Shown one piece after another: positions 41,696 to 51,092 of a DNA stretch of 64,000 nt. Position 1 is the stretch's first letter. Each line of letters begins with the position of its first letter. Position numbers and translations under genes: made by a program. Origin of the DNA: Bog-756 sp963696495 (GTDB taxonomy: Bacteria > Actinomycetota > Acidimicrobiia > Acidimicrobiales > RAAP-2); the NCBI GenBank assembly GCA_963696495.1, contig CAVOKJ010000006.1, positions 1-64,000 of the forward strand, read 5' to 3'. The notes below the pieces were generated by a model, which saw only the letters and a program-made list of their open reading frames with translations, had not been told where the DNA came from and did not search any database.

Positions 41696-42558
41696 CCGCC
41701 CGGCCCACCCGCGTCGTCGACGCCCATGTGCACCTGTGGGACCCGGCCCGCACCGACTGGTACCCGTACCTCTCGCGTCCTCAGGCCGACGGCGCCGGTG
41801 GCGCCACGGGGATGTTCCGCCGGTTCGACGTCGACACCTACCGGGCCGAGTCGGCCGGGTGGAACGTCGAGAAGTTCGTCAACGTCGCCGCGGCCACGGG
41901 CCGACACTCGATCGAGGAGACCATCGAGCTCGACAGCAACGCCGGTGGCGGCGGCGGTCCCGACGCCATCATCGGTGGGCTCCCACCGACCGACACGGTG
42001 GCCGAGGCGGTCGAGCTGATCGAACGGCAGATGACGGCGCCACGCTTCCGCGGGGTCCGCCCGATGGGCGTGTACGCCGGGCCGCTCCCCGACGACGGGG
42101 TGCTCCGCGCCCTGCAGGAGCGGGACCTGCTGTTCGAGCTGATGACCCATCCCGACCAGCTCCAGTCGGCGGCGTCGCAGCTCCGTGACTTCGGCGGGCT
42201 GACCGTCGTGGTCGAGCACACCGGATGGCCCCGCTCGAACTCGGACGAGGAGCGGGATCTCTGGCGGGCCGGCATCGATGCGCTGGCCGGGCTCGGCGAC
42301 AACGTCCTGTGCAAGCTGTCCGGCCTGGCGATGCCCTTCGGGTCACTGACCGTCGATGCCTTCGCCCCCTGGCTCGAGTACGCACTCGACGCCTTCGGTG
42401 TCGACCGCTGCCTGTTCGCCAGCAACTTCCCGGTCGACTCGATGTACGGCACCTTCGACGAGCTCTACACGGTGTTCAGCACCGTCACCGGCGGCCTCGA
42501 CGGTGCATCCCGGGGGAAGCTCTTCGCTGACAATGCGGAGCGCGTCTACCGCTGCTAG
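41692..42558 (+). CDS. Amidohydrolase_2 / lactonase-like hydrolase (HxH type)
   Basis: TIM-barrel metal-dependent hydrolase of 288 residues, third gene of the monooxygenase operon (ATGA overlap). The first metal motif is the classical DAHVHLWDP; VVEHTGWP and FASNFPVDSMYG supply the later ligands. The sequence type is that of L-fuconolactonase-like and 2-pyrone-dicarboxylate-lactonase-like enzymes, which open lactones; in this operon it could hydrolyse the lactone formed by the monooxygenase. That role is an inference from gene order. Confidence 0.85.
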   Translation: MTARPTRVVDAHVHLWDPARTDWYPYLSRPQADGAGGATGMFRRFDVDTYRAESAGWNVEKFVNVAAATGRHSIEETIELDSNAGGGGGPDAIIGGLPPTDTVAEAVELIERQMTAPRFRGVRPMGVYAGPLPDDGVLRALQERDLLFELMTHPDQLQSAASQLRDFGGLTVVVEHTGWPRSNSDEERDLWRAGIDALAGLGDNVLCKLSGLAMPFGSLTVDAFAPWLEYALDAFGVDRCLFASNFPVDSMYGTFDELYTVFSTVTGGLDGASRGKLFADNAERVYRC

Positions 42559-42771
42559 CCCCGCCACCGTGAGGGGCGATGATCGTCCTGTCGCGGTCTC
42601 GGCCCGGCGACGGGATCGCCGGCGGGGGCTCCCGCCCGACGGACCTCCGGGGCGGCCCGCGGCCCGGCAGAATTCCCGGACTGCGACGTCCCTGACCCAT
42701 ACCCGACCCACCCTCCCGGGGACCCGGTCGGACGGCGGGCGCGGCAGGATGCCACGCCGGCGGGATCGGTG

Positions 42772-42787
42772 CTAAGCAATTGCTCAG
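42772..42787. promoter_or_regulatory. Near-perfect palindrome upstream of the P450 gene
   Basis: CTA-AGCAATTGCT-CAG: the 10-bp core is a perfect palindrome and the flanks match at two of three positions. A second TTGCT follows 10 bases later. It is an A+T-rich island in a G+C-rich gap, 46 bases before the TTG start, and resembles a TetR-type operator. Confidence 0.45.
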
Positions 42788-42832
42788 TATTGCTGGGCAG
42801 GTGCGCAGCAACGGGACGACAGGGAGACCGGG

Positions 42833-44119
42833 TTGAGCGACTGGCAGACGACCGACTTCTTCTTCGACGAGTCGTTGGTCGAGGACCCCTACCCCTACTT
42901 CGAGGCGTTGCGCTCGGAGTGCCCGGTGCTCCGGCTCCCACACCTCGGTGTGGTGGCCGTGACCGGTTACGACGAGACGAGCGAGGTCTACCGGGACAAC
43001 GAGACGTTCTCCTCGTGCAACTCGGTGATCGGACCGTTCGCCACCTTTCCGGTACCCCTCGACGGCGACGACGTGAGTGACGTGGTCGATCGCTATCGGG
43101 ACCAACTGCCCATGCACGAGCACATGGTCACGATGGACCCGCCCGATCACACGCGCGAGCGGGGCCTGCTCATGCGGCTGATCACCCCGAAGCGGCTGCG
43201 GGACAACGAGGCGTTCATCTGGCGCCTCGCCGACGAGCAGCTCGACGAGTTCCTCCCCGACGGCCGGTGCGAGTTCATCACCGCCTACACGCAGCCCTTC
43301 GCCATGCTGGTGGTGGCCGACCTGCTCGGGGTGCCCGAAAAGGACCACCAGCGCTTCCGTGAGGGCTTCGGACTGAGCGGCACCGTCGGCGAAGTCGGCG
43401 CCGGTGAGAGCGGGAGCCCGGGGGAGAACCCTCTGGCCTGGCTCGACGAGTGGTTCACCCGGTACGTCGAGGACCGGCGGGACCGACCCCGCAGCGATGT
43501 GCTGACCGACCTGGCGCTGGCCACCTATGCCGACGGGACGACGCCCGAGGTCTCGTCGGTGGTGCGGACGGCGACCTTCCTCTTCGCCGCCGGTCAGGAG
43601 ACCTCCGCCCGGCTGCTGGCAGCGGCGCTGAAGTACCTCGCCGAGGACCCCGAGCTGCAGGACGGGCTGCGGGCCGACCGCGACCGGATCCCCGAGTTCC
43701 TCGAAGAGGTGCTGCGGGTCGAGAGCCCGGTCAAGGCCGATTTCCGTCTCGCCCGTCGCTCGACGTCCGTCGGAGGGGTCGACATCGCTGCCGGAACACC
43801 GGTCATGCTGCTCAACGGCGCCGCCAACCGTGATCCCCGGCACTTCGAGTGTCCCGCCGAGTTCCGTGCCGACCGGCCGAACGCCCAGTCCCACATGGCC
43901 TTCGGGCGGGGCGCCCACTCCTGTCCCGGCGGCCCCTTGGCGCGGGCCGAAGGCCGCATCAGCATCGAGCGCATTCTCGCCCGCACCCGGAACATCCGCC
44001 TGTCCGAGGAGCACCACGGGCCGCCGGGCGCTCGGCGCTTCCGGTACGAGCCGACCTGGATCCTCCGTGGGCTCTCCCAGCTGCACCTCGAGTTCGACGA
44101 CGAGCCGGTGAGCCGGTGA
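42833..44119 (+). CDS. Cytochrome P450
   Basis: Soluble heme monooxygenase of 428 residues. The I-helix oxygen-binding motif is AGQET (about 252-256), the K-helix ExxR is EEVLR, and the heme loop FGRGAHSCPGG places the thiolate cysteine near 364. It needs an external ferredoxin and reductase, which are not in the window. Together with the overlapping SDR (GTGA) it suggests hydroxylation followed by oxidation to a ketone. The TTG start follows an AGGGAG site; a palindrome upstream suggests repressor control. Confidence 0.9.
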   Translation: MSDWQTTDFFFDESLVEDPYPYFEALRSECPVLRLPHLGVVAVTGYDETSEVYRDNETFSSCNSVIGPFATFPVPLDGDDVSDVVDRYRDQLPMHEHMVTMDPPDHTRERGLLMRLITPKRLRDNEAFIWRLADEQLDEFLPDGRCEFITAYTQPFAMLVVADLLGVPEKDHQRFREGFGLSGTVGEVGAGESGSPGENPLAWLDEWFTRYVEDRRDRPRSDVLTDLALATYADGTTPEVSSVVRTATFLFAAGQETSARLLAAALKYLAEDPELQDGLRADRDRIPEFLEEVLRVESPVKADFRLARRSTSVGGVDIAAGTPVMLLNGAANRDPRHFECPAEFRADRPNAQSHMAFGRGAHSCPGGPLARAEGRISIERILARTRNIRLSEEHHGPPGARRFRYEPTWILRGLSQLHLEFDDEPVSR

Positions 44120-44859
44120 GCCGGGTCGCCGTGGTCACGGGTGGGGCTTCGGGGATCGGTCTCGGGGTCGCCCGCGGGTTCGCCGCCGACGGGCACCGCG
44201 TCGCCATCCTCGACCGGGACGCCGAGGCGGCCGAGTCGGCGGCCGACGAATTGCGCAGCGGGGGGACGACGGCGCTCGCCGTGGATGCCGACGTCGCCGA
44301 GCGCGCCTCGGTCGACGCCGCCTTCGAACGTGTCCGGGGGGAGCTCGGACCGGTCGACATCCTCGTCACGAGCGCCGGGGTCGAGGCGTTCACCCCGGTC
44401 CTCGACATCGGTGCCGAGGGATGGGACCGGATCATCGCCGTCAACCTCACCGGCACCTTCACCTGCGTGCAGGCGGCCCTGCCCGACATGGTCAGCGCCG
44501 GGTGGGGGCGCATCGTGACCATCTCCTCGTCGAGCGCCCAGTCCGGCGCCCCCAACATGGCCCACTACGCGGCGTCCAAGGGCGGGGTCATCGGGCTGAC
44601 CAAGGCGCTGGCGGTCGAGCTCGCCCGCAGCGGCGTCACCGTGAACACCATCCCGCCCAGCCTCGTCGACACCCCCATGGCCCGCAACGCAGAAGCCGCC
44701 GGCGACTTCCCCGGCGTCGACGTGGTCGGGCCCATGGTCCCGCTCGGGCGGGCCGGGACCCCGGCGGACATCGCCGCCGCCTGTTCGTTCCTCTGTTCGG
44801 AGGGCGGCAGCTACATCACCGGCCAGGTCATCGGGGTCAACGGGGGAATGTACATCTGA
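44116..44859 (+). CDS. Classical short-chain dehydrogenase/reductase
   Basis: NAD(P)-dependent oxidoreductase of 247 residues. Cofactor motif TGGASGIG, SAG in place of NNAG, Ser in ISSSSAQSG, Tyr/Lys in YAASK, and the C-terminal GQVIGVNGG are all in place. Its GTG overlaps the P450 stop, so both are made together; it probably oxidises the alcohol produced by the P450. FabG-like enzymes look similar, but the context favours catabolism. Confidence 0.85.
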   Translation: MSRVAVVTGGASGIGLGVARGFAADGHRVAILDRDAEAAESAADELRSGGTTALAVDADVAERASVDAAFERVRGELGPVDILVTSAGVEAFTPVLDIGAEGWDRIIAVNLTGTFTCVQAALPDMVSAGWGRIVTISSSSAQSGAPNMAHYAASKGGVIGLTKALAVELARSGVTVNTIPPSLVDTPMARNAEAAGDFPGVDVVGPMVPLGRAGTPADIAAACSFLCSEGGSYITGQVIGVNGGMYI

Positions 44860-45058
44860 GCCTGCCCCGGCTTCCCTGCCGGCACCGGACGCTGTTGACC
44901 CGATCGGACCCTCCTGCCCCGGGCGGTGTTGCCCCGGGCAGGCCCCCGTTGCCGGGGCGGTCCCGTCGTCGGGCAGACCCGGTCGTTCCCTGCGAGGATC
45001 GGTGCGAGCGCCGCCGCCCGTGGCCCGAGCGCTCCCGACGTCGGAGTGGAGAGAAGGC

Positions 45059-45877
45059 ATGACCGTGACGGTGATCACCGGCGCAGCGAGCGGTATGGGG
45101 CGGGTCTGCGTCGACCGGCTGCAGGGAACCGCCGATCAGCTCGTCGCCGTCGACCTGGTGCCGCCACGGATAGAGGGGATCGTCGGGATCGGGTGCGACG
45201 TCTCCGACCCGGCGGCCGTCTCCGACCTGGTGGAGGCCGTGCGGGCGATGGGCCCGTTCCGGGCACTCGCCCATGCCGCCGGCGTGTCGCCCACCATGGC
45301 CGATGTCCGTCGGGTCCTCGAGGTCGACCTGGTCGGCACCGCCCTGCTGCTCGACGCGTTCGAGCCGCTGGTGGGGCCGGGCTCCTCCGCCGTGTGCTTC
45401 TCCTCCAGCTCGGCCTACCAGGTGGCTCTGCAGGGCATCGACGAGGAGCTCCAAGCCCTCGTGTCGGAACCACGGGTGGACGGCTTCCTCGATGCCGCCG
45501 CCCGGCGGTTCGGCGACAGCGGCCTGGCGTACGCCTGGGCGAAGCGTGGCGTCATCGCCGTGGCCGCCCGCGCCGCGGTGGCCTGGGGTCGTCGCGGCGG
45601 CCGGGTCAACTCGTTGGCGCCGGGCCTGATCGACACGCCGATGGGCCGCCAGGAGTCCGAGCAGCAGCCGATCATGAAGATCATGCTGGACAACACCCCG
45701 CTCGAGCGGCTCGGTGCGCCCGGCGAGGTCGCGGAGGTCGTCGCCTTCCTCCTCTCCGACGGCGCCTCGTTCATCTCCGGTACGGACGTGCTGGTGGACG
45801 GGGGAATGCTCCAGGGCCTGCTCGCCCTGGCCGCGGGTGGCCGGACGCCGCGCCCCACCGATCCGGGCACCCTCTAG
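45059..45877 (+). CDS. Short-chain dehydrogenase, 3-alpha-hydroxysteroid-dehydrogenase-like
   Basis: SDR of 272 residues. Motifs: TGAASGMG, AHAAG, Ser in CFSSSSAY, and YAWAK. The shortened N-terminal half (VDLVPPRIEGIVGIGCDVSDP directly after the first strand) and the helical insert before the catalytic Tyr are as in bacterial 3-alpha-hydroxysteroid/carbonyl reductases. GGAGAGAAGG supports the ATG. It follows the P450-SDR pair by 199 bases and is probably part of the same pathway. Confidence 0.8.
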   Translation: MTVTVITGAASGMGRVCVDRLQGTADQLVAVDLVPPRIEGIVGIGCDVSDPAAVSDLVEAVRAMGPFRALAHAAGVSPTMADVRRVLEVDLVGTALLLDAFEPLVGPGSSAVCFSSSSAYQVALQGIDEELQALVSEPRVDGFLDAAARRFGDSGLAYAWAKRGVIAVAARAAVAWGRRGGRVNSLAPGLIDTPMGRQESEQQPIMKIMLDNTPLERLGAPGEVAEVVAFLLSDGASFISGTDVLVDGGMLQGLLALAAGGRTPRPTDPGTL

Positions 45878-46007
45878 GGCCGACCCACCGCCGATCGGCG
45901 GATCCGTCGGCCGACCCGGGAATTCGGGCGGGGCATCCCCGCCCCACCTGTGCCACGATGGCCTCGTTGCGCACGATGGCCCGCGACGAGATGCTTCAGG
46001 GGGATTG

Positions 46008-46889
46008 GTGGAAGACCTGGCCGGCAAGGTGGCAGTGGTGACCGGCGGTGCCGCCGGGATCGGACGGGGCATCGTGGAGGCTCTGCTCGGCGAGGCCATG
46101 AGGGTGGTCATCGCCGACATCGAGGCGCCGGTGCTGGAGTCCACCGTCGCCGAGCTGTCAGGGTCCGGGGACGTCCGCGGGGTGGTCACCGACGTCTCGG
46201 ACCCATCCTCGGTGGAGGCACTCGCCGATCTGGTCTTCGACCGGTACGGGGCCTGCCACCTCCTGTGGAACAACGCCGGCGTGACCTCGGGCGGCGGCGG
46301 GAACCCCTGGGACCAGGAGCCGAACGACTGGCGGTGGTGCTTCGGGGTGAACGTCTTCGGAACGTCCAACGGGGTCCTGGCCTTCGTGCCGCGGATGATC
46401 GCCTCGGACGAGCCGGGCGTCGTGGTGACCACCTCGTCGGGCGACGGGGGCATCGCCCCCGTGCCCTATGCATCGGTCTACGCCTCGTCGAAGGCCGCCA
46501 TCAGCTGCTTCACCGAGGCCCTGGCCCACCAGTTCATCGCCCAGAAGACCAAGCTGTCGGCCTCGATCTTCTACCCGTCGGGTGGACTGCTCGAGACCGG
46601 GCTGTGGGAGGCCCAGCGGAACCGCCCCGAAGCGCTGGCGCGCCAGCGCCCCCGCCCGCCGGCGCCGGGCACCACCTTCGCCGAGTTCAAGGCGGCCCTG
46701 GCCGCCGCCGGGCGCCCGACGGACACGGTGGACCTGTCCGAGCTGGGCCGCTTCGCCGTCCGGGGCGTGAAGGAGGGGCGTTTCGTCATCGGCCACCATC
46801 TGGACCAGGCCGGCCGCCTGCTCCACGCCCGTGCCGACGCCATCGCCCAGGGGATGCTGCCCCCGTCCGCCCTCGAAGGGCTGACCTGA
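46008..46889 (+). CDS. Short-chain dehydrogenase with extended C-terminus
   Basis: SDR of 293 residues. Motifs: TGGAAGIG, NNAG, TTSSGDGG, and Tyr/Lys in YASSK. The C-terminal 80 residues (LETGLWEAQRNRPEALARQ..., VKEGRFVIGHHLDQAGRLLHARADAI) extend past the common core, as in SDRs that act on larger substrates. AGGGGGA lies just before; both TTG 46005 and GTG 46008 are possible starts. The metal-dependent hydrolase follows 39 bases downstream. Confidence 0.8.
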   Translation: MEDLAGKVAVVTGGAAGIGRGIVEALLGEAMRVVIADIEAPVLESTVAELSGSGDVRGVVTDVSDPSSVEALADLVFDRYGACHLLWNNAGVTSGGGGNPWDQEPNDWRWCFGVNVFGTSNGVLAFVPRMIASDEPGVVVTTSSGDGGIAPVPYASVYASSKAAISCFTEALAHQFIAQKTKLSASIFYPSGGLLETGLWEAQRNRPEALARQRPRPPAPGTTFAEFKAALAAAGRPTDTVDLSELGRFAVRGVKEGRFVIGHHLDQAGRLLHARADAIAQGMLPPSALEGLT

Positions 46890-46928
46890 GTGGGCGCCGG
46901 ACCGGACCCGCACGGAGAAGGAGGAACC

Positions 46929-48170
46929 GTGACCGACACGCTGGCCCCCGACGACCGGTACACCGTGATCTCGGCGGACGCCCACGCCGGCGCCGACATC
47001 CCCGACTACCGCCCCTACCTCCCGGTGGCCTGGCACCGTGAATTCGACGACTGGGCCGCCTCCTACGTCAACCCCTTCGCCGACCTGTTGGCGGCGACCG
47101 CCTACCGCAGCTGGGACTCGGACCGGCGCCTGGCGGAGAACGATGCCGACGGGATCACCGCCGAGGTGCTGTTCCCCAACACCGTGCCCCCGTTCTTCGA
47201 GGAGGGGAGCCTGGTGGCCCTGCCGCCCGACGAGTCGGAGTACGACCGCCGCTGGGCCGGGATCCAGGCCCACAACCGCTGGCTCGCCGAGTTCTGCGCC
47301 CGGGCTCCGGGACGGCGCGCCGGTGTGGCCCAGATCTTCGCCAACCGCGTCGACGACGCCCTCGCCGAGGTGCGGTGGGCGGCATCGGCGTTCTCGCCGT
47401 TCGGCGGGATCCTGCTGCCCTCCCTCCCGCCCGGTTCCGGCCTCCCACCGCTGTGGGACCCGGTCTACGAGCCGCTGTGGAGCCTGTGCGAGGAGCTCGG
47501 GGTGGTGGTCAACATCCACGGGGGAGGTGGCATCCCCGACTACGGCGACGCCGAGGTGGCCCGGGCGATCATGCTGGTCGAGCTGCCCTGGTTCTCCCAC
47601 CGTTCGGTCTGGCACCTCATCTTCGGGGGCATCTTCGAGCGCCATCCGGCGCTGCAGGTGGTGCTCACCGAGCAGGGGTTGGCCTGGCTGCCACGGGGAC
47701 TCGAGACGCTCGACTGGTTCTACGGCCGGATGACCCTCGGTGACGCCGCCGAGGCCAACTTCTTCGGTGCGGCGGCCAAGGGCATGTCGATGACGCCGAG
47801 CGAGTACTTCCAGCGCAACGTCTCGGTGGGCGCGAGCTTCCTGCGGGCCAGCGAGTCGGCCCTCCGCCACGAGGTGGGGGTGGAGCGGATCATGTGGGGT
47901 GCCGACTACCCCCACTCGGAGGGGAGCTATCCGTTCAGCCGCGAGGCGCTCCGGGCGGCCTTCGGCACCTGCGACCCGGTCGAGACCCGACAGATGGTCG
48001 AGGTCAACGCGGCCGAGCGCTACGGGTTCGACCTCGAGGCGCTCCGGCCGATCGGCCGGGAGATCGGGCCGACGGTGGCCGAGGTGGCCACGCCGCTCGC
48101 CGTCGACGAGTACCCGGCCGGCTCGACCTGCAACGCCTTCGACCGCCATCAGGTGCTGCGTTCCTGGTAG
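46929..48170 (+). CDS. Amidohydrolase_2 metal-dependent hydrolase (D-x-H type)
   Basis: TIM-barrel protein of 413 residues. Metal-site segments are ISADAHAGADIPDY (D-x-H instead of HxH), VVNIHGGGGIPDYG and WGADYPHSEGSYPF. Same family as 29518-30747 and 48198-49475. Such enzymes act as decarboxylases or C-C/C-O hydrolases. AGAAGGAGG fixes the GTG. Last gene of the rightward run; the next hydrolase gene converges on it with 27 bases between. Confidence 0.8.
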   Translation: MTDTLAPDDRYTVISADAHAGADIPDYRPYLPVAWHREFDDWAASYVNPFADLLAATAYRSWDSDRRLAENDADGITAEVLFPNTVPPFFEEGSLVALPPDESEYDRRWAGIQAHNRWLAEFCARAPGRRAGVAQIFANRVDDALAEVRWAASAFSPFGGILLPSLPPGSGLPPLWDPVYEPLWSLCEELGVVVNIHGGGGIPDYGDAEVARAIMLVELPWFSHRSVWHLIFGGIFERHPALQVVLTEQGLAWLPRGLETLDWFYGRMTLGDAAEANFFGAAAKGMSMTPSEYFQRNVSVGASFLRASESALRHEVGVERIMWGADYPHSEGSYPFSREALRAAFGTCDPVETRQMVEVNAAERYGFDLEALRPIGREIGPTVAEVATPLAVDEYPAGSTCNAFDRHQVLRSW

Positions 48171-48197
48171 CGACCGGCCGCCTGTCGGGCGGTGCGC

Positions 48198-49475
48198 TCA
48201 GCCCGGAGGCTGCAGGCCGTACTCGGCCTTCCACCACCGGGCACCGGCCCGTTCGGCGGGATCGCTCCGCCGGGTGGGGTCCTGGCCCAGCGACTCCGGC
48301 GTGGGGCCGATGCGGTCGGCGATCGGCTTGAGCGCGGCGAGGTCGAACCCGTAGACCTTGGCCGCGGTCAACCCCAGCATCTGCGCGGTGTCGTCCACCG
48401 GCACCCCGGCGAAGTCGGCGGACAGTCTGGCTGCGGTGTTGGGCCAGGTTCCCTCCGGGTGGGGGTAGTCGGTCCCCCACATCACCACGTCGGTCCCGAT
48501 GACATACCGGCGCCGGATCTCCTCCTTGGACATGGTGGAGGCCCCGATGAAGATGTTGGTGCCGAAGTAGTCGGAGGGCAGCTTGGAGATCTTGCCCTGC
48601 AGCAGCGCGGCCATCTTCTTGGTGGTGTGGCCGCCCCCCATGTACTGGTCCCACTTCCACATCATGTCGGGCGCCCAGTAGGCGGCAGCCTCGGTGACCA
48701 CGAACTTGAGGTCCGGATACCGCTCGAACACCCCGCTGAACAGGAGGTGCCAGGCCGGCCGCACCGCCCACCAGACCACCTCGGCCAGGTAGACGCCGGT
48801 ATGGTCGCCGTACTCCTCCATGGGCGCCTCGCCCGAGTGGGTGTGGACGGGCAGGCCGGTCTCCGCACAGGCCGCCCAGACCGGGTCGTAGACCGCGTCG
48901 TTGTAGGGGGGCCGGCTCCGCCACATCGTCGGGATCATGATGCCCCGGATGCCGGGCTGGGACGCCACCCACTCGATCTCGGAGACCGCCCGGGAGATGT
49001 CGTGGGTGATGGGCACCAGGGCGATCCCGCCCCGCCGGTGCGGGGCGTCCGAGCACATGTCGGCCAGGAAGCGGTTGTGGGCGTGTGCCCCGGCGAACGC
49101 CAGCTCGGGATCCTCGATGGCCCCGGCGAACAGGCCGGCGCCGAACGGAGGGGATGCCATGCCGGTGATGGCGTCGGCATCGGCGAACAGCACGTCGGCC
49201 GCCACGCCGTCGGCGTCGAGCTCCTGGTCGCGGACCCCCGGGTCGAAGGCGCCCTTCAGCCCTTCCTCGTTGTCCTTCTCCCAGCCCATGATGTAGTCGT
49301 AGTTGAAGGCCAGCGACTCCTCGCGGTGGGCGGCGCGCTCGGCCAGATAGTCGTCGAACGCCGGGGAGAATTCCGGGTCGAGGTACTTCCGGTACTCCTC
49401 GCAGGCCAGGCCGGCGTGCCCGTCGGCCGACACCACGATGTAGCGGTCCGATCCACTGCCCGGTACGTCGCTCAT
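48198..49475 (-). CDS. Amidohydrolase_2 metal-dependent hydrolase (D-x-H type)
   Basis: TIM-barrel protein of 425 residues. VVSADGHAGLACEEYRKYLDPEF is the N-terminal metal site, PVHTHSGEAPMEEYG the middle one and VMWGTDYPHPEGTWPN the last. It resembles its neighbour at 46929-48170 but is more divergent than a recent duplicate. The ATG overlaps the stop of the acetoacetate-decarboxylase-like gene by 4 bases, so the two form an operon. Substrate unknown. Confidence 0.85.
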   Translation of the reverse strand: MSDVPGSGSDRYIVVSADGHAGLACEEYRKYLDPEFSPAFDDYLAERAAHREESLAFNYDYIMGWEKDNEEGLKGAFDPGVRDQELDADGVAADVLFADADAITGMASPPFGAGLFAGAIEDPELAFAGAHAHNRFLADMCSDAPHRRGGIALVPITHDISRAVSEIEWVASQPGIRGIMIPTMWRSRPPYNDAVYDPVWAACAETGLPVHTHSGEAPMEEYGDHTGVYLAEVVWWAVRPAWHLLFSGVFERYPDLKFVVTEAAAYWAPDMMWKWDQYMGGGHTTKKMAALLQGKISKLPSDYFGTNIFIGASTMSKEEIRRRYVIGTDVVMWGTDYPHPEGTWPNTAARLSADFAGVPVDDTAQMLGLTAAKVYGFDLAALKPIADRIGPTPESLGQDPTRRSDPAERAGARWWKAEYGLQPPG

Positions 49476-50251
49476 TGCTTCGCTCCCAGCACCGTGAGGT
49501 CGTCGTAGCGCTGGTGGACGTAGGGCTCGAGCCACTCGGCGGGGACCCGGCCCACCAGCTCGCCCTGCTGGGACGAGGCGAGCTCGGCGTACTCGAAGGA
49601 CACGACCTTCCGCACCGGGAAGTCGGCGACGGGGTCGAGGGGTGCCTCCAGCAGCTTGCACTCCCCGCTGACCGGGCGGACCACCCGGGCCACCTCGTGC
49701 CGGCGGCAGTAGACGAACGCCGGGTCGCCCTCCAGCCCCGAGCCCGAGGGTGAGGGCAGGGGCTTGAAGTAGAAGTCGAGCTTGTCGATCTCGTACCCGG
49801 GTGCTTCGGGCCCGAGGGTGCCGGCCACCTCGGCCACCGTCGATCCCATCCGGGCGATGCGGCCGGCCAGGGTGGTTCCGTCCACCTCGAGGCCGACCTC
49901 GGCGATCTTCTTGGGCTCACCGAAGGTCTCCCGCCCGCCCACGGTGGCCTGTTCCGTGGTCATGGGCATGAACAGGGCGTACTCCCCCTCGGTGTCCCCG
50001 TGGCGGGCCCGGACCCCGAACCAGCCGGCCCCGAACGGTGCGAGCCCGGTGCCCAGGTCCACGACGGCGATCCGCAGCCGGGCCGTGGCCGCCGAGGGCT
50101 CGAGCGGTCGGGGCAGCACGGAGGCGATCGCCTCGGGATCGGTCTCGAAGACCACGGTCACCGCCTGTGACCAGATCGGTGCTCTGGTCGCCTCGACCTC
50201 GCGGTTGTGGGCCTGCTCCGGTGGCCGGGCGCCGTATCGGACGTTTGCCAT
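49472..50251 (-). CDS. Acetoacetate decarboxylase-like protein
   Basis: Protein of 259 residues with the ADC fold: IASVLPRPLEPSAATARLRIAVVDLG, ALFMPMTTEQATVGGRETFGEPKKIAEV (the PKK stretch holds the family's conserved lysines), then KLDFYFKPLP. Relatives decarboxylate beta-keto acids or act as aldolase-dehydratases through a Schiff-base lysine. First gene of the leftward pair with a metal-dependent hydrolase. AAGGGGGAC lies before the ATG. Confidence 0.8.
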   Translation of the reverse strand: MANVRYGARPPEQAHNREVEATRAPIWSQAVTVVFETDPEAIASVLPRPLEPSAATARLRIAVVDLGTGLAPFGAGWFGVRARHGDTEGEYALFMPMTTEQATVGGRETFGEPKKIAEVGLEVDGTTLAGRIARMGSTVAEVAGTLGPEAPGYEIDKLDFYFKPLPSPSGSGLEGDPAFVYCRRHEVARVVRPVSGECKLLEAPLDPVADFPVRKVVSFEYAELASSQQGELVGRVPAEWLEPYVHQRYDDLTVLGAKQ

Positions 50252-50533
50252 GCCGTCCCCCTTCCGTGGTGGACCGGTCGCTCCACCTTCGCCAGTGTGG
50301 CATGCCAACGGCGGTCTTGTCCCGGGATCTCGGGGCGTCACCCGGTGGTGTCGGTGGGCCGCGGCAGCGCTGGGCGATTGGCGGCCCGGCCATGGGTCGG
50401 TGTCACCGACGTGGCCGCTCCAGCCGGCGGGGAACGGACGGCCTACAGTGAGCCCGTAGCTGGCCGACCGTCGGTCCGAGATGTCGGCAACGTGACCTCG
50501 GAGACGGTGCGGAACCAGTGGTTTGGGGATGGC

Positions 50534-50956
50534 ATGACCGACGTGACCCCGGTACCTCCGGGAGGCAACGGGCAACCAAAGGCTCCGACGGGGCTCATCG
50601 TGGCGTGCTCGCTCGTGGGCGCCGCCGTCCTGGCGATGGTGTTCGCCGGGATGGGGAATCCGGACGGGACGGCGCGCGGGCCGTCCCCCTCGACCCTGCC
50701 CGGCGCGACCGCCACCCGTCCGACAGCGCGACCTGCCGTGCCCTTGTCGCGGGGTGTGCCCACGAGCCAGCCCTCGCCGGTGGCCGCCCTCAACTCCCCT
50801 CGCTCCACGGCGACCGATTCAGGGGTGACCGGTCCCGGTGTGACCGGTCCCCGGCCGGCCGATCCTGTCACCTCCCAGCCGGACGGCACCCGCATCGCCC
50901 AGCGTGACCTGGACGATCTCCTCCGGCACATCGGGCATCGGAAAGCGACCCGTTGA
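50534..50956 (+). CDS. Small membrane-anchored Pro/Thr-rich protein
   Basis: Protein of 140 residues: a short N-terminal Pro/Gly region, one membrane helix (about 18-40, GLIVACSLVGAAVLAMVFAG), then a disordered Pro/Ser/Thr-rich part and a basic C-terminus (RDLDDLLRHIGHRKATR). No family recognised. Upstream in-frame GTGs would lengthen it; the ATG is preceded by GGGGAT. A 19-bp tandem repeat lies just past its end. Confidence 0.5.
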   Translation: MTDVTPVPPGGNGQPKAPTGLIVACSLVGAAVLAMVFAGMGNPDGTARGPSPSTLPGATATRPTARPAVPLSRGVPTSQPSPVAALNSPRSTATDSGVTGPGVTGPRPADPVTSQPDGTRIAQRDLDDLLRHIGHRKATR

Positions 50957-50978
50957 GACGGCCGACGCGGGGTGCCTC

Positions 50979-51035
50979 GCTCCGCAGCGGAGGGCGTGCT
51001 CCGCAGAGGAGGGCGTGCTCCGCAGAGGAGGTGAT
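50979..51035 (+). repeat. 19-bp tandem repeat, three units
   Basis: Units GCTCCGCAGCGGAGGGCGT (50979-50997), GCTCCGCAGAGGAGGGCGT (50998-51016) and a third diverging at its end (51017-51035). Each unit contains a small hairpin (CTCCG...CGGAG in the first). It lies between convergent genes. Confidence 0.75.
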
Positions 51036-51092
51036 GCACCTACCTCGGCGCGCCCGAGGTGGGATGGGAACGGCGGGTGGAGCGGGGGCCGC

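Noticed and set aside
42485..44086. A 533-codon minus-strand frame opposite the P450
   Set aside because: Shadow frame of a clear cytochrome P450 with intact heme, I-helix and K-helix motifs.
46158..48149. A 663-codon open frame on the minus strand
   Set aside because: Antisense to the SDR and hydrolase genes, which have intact families, motifs and ribosome binding sites; composition is Gly/Arg/His-rich shadow type.
48004..49920. A 638-codon open frame on the minus strand in another phase
   Set aside because: It overlaps the hydrolase and ADC-like genes in a different frame; its sequence is Arg/Pro/Ser-rich without any family.
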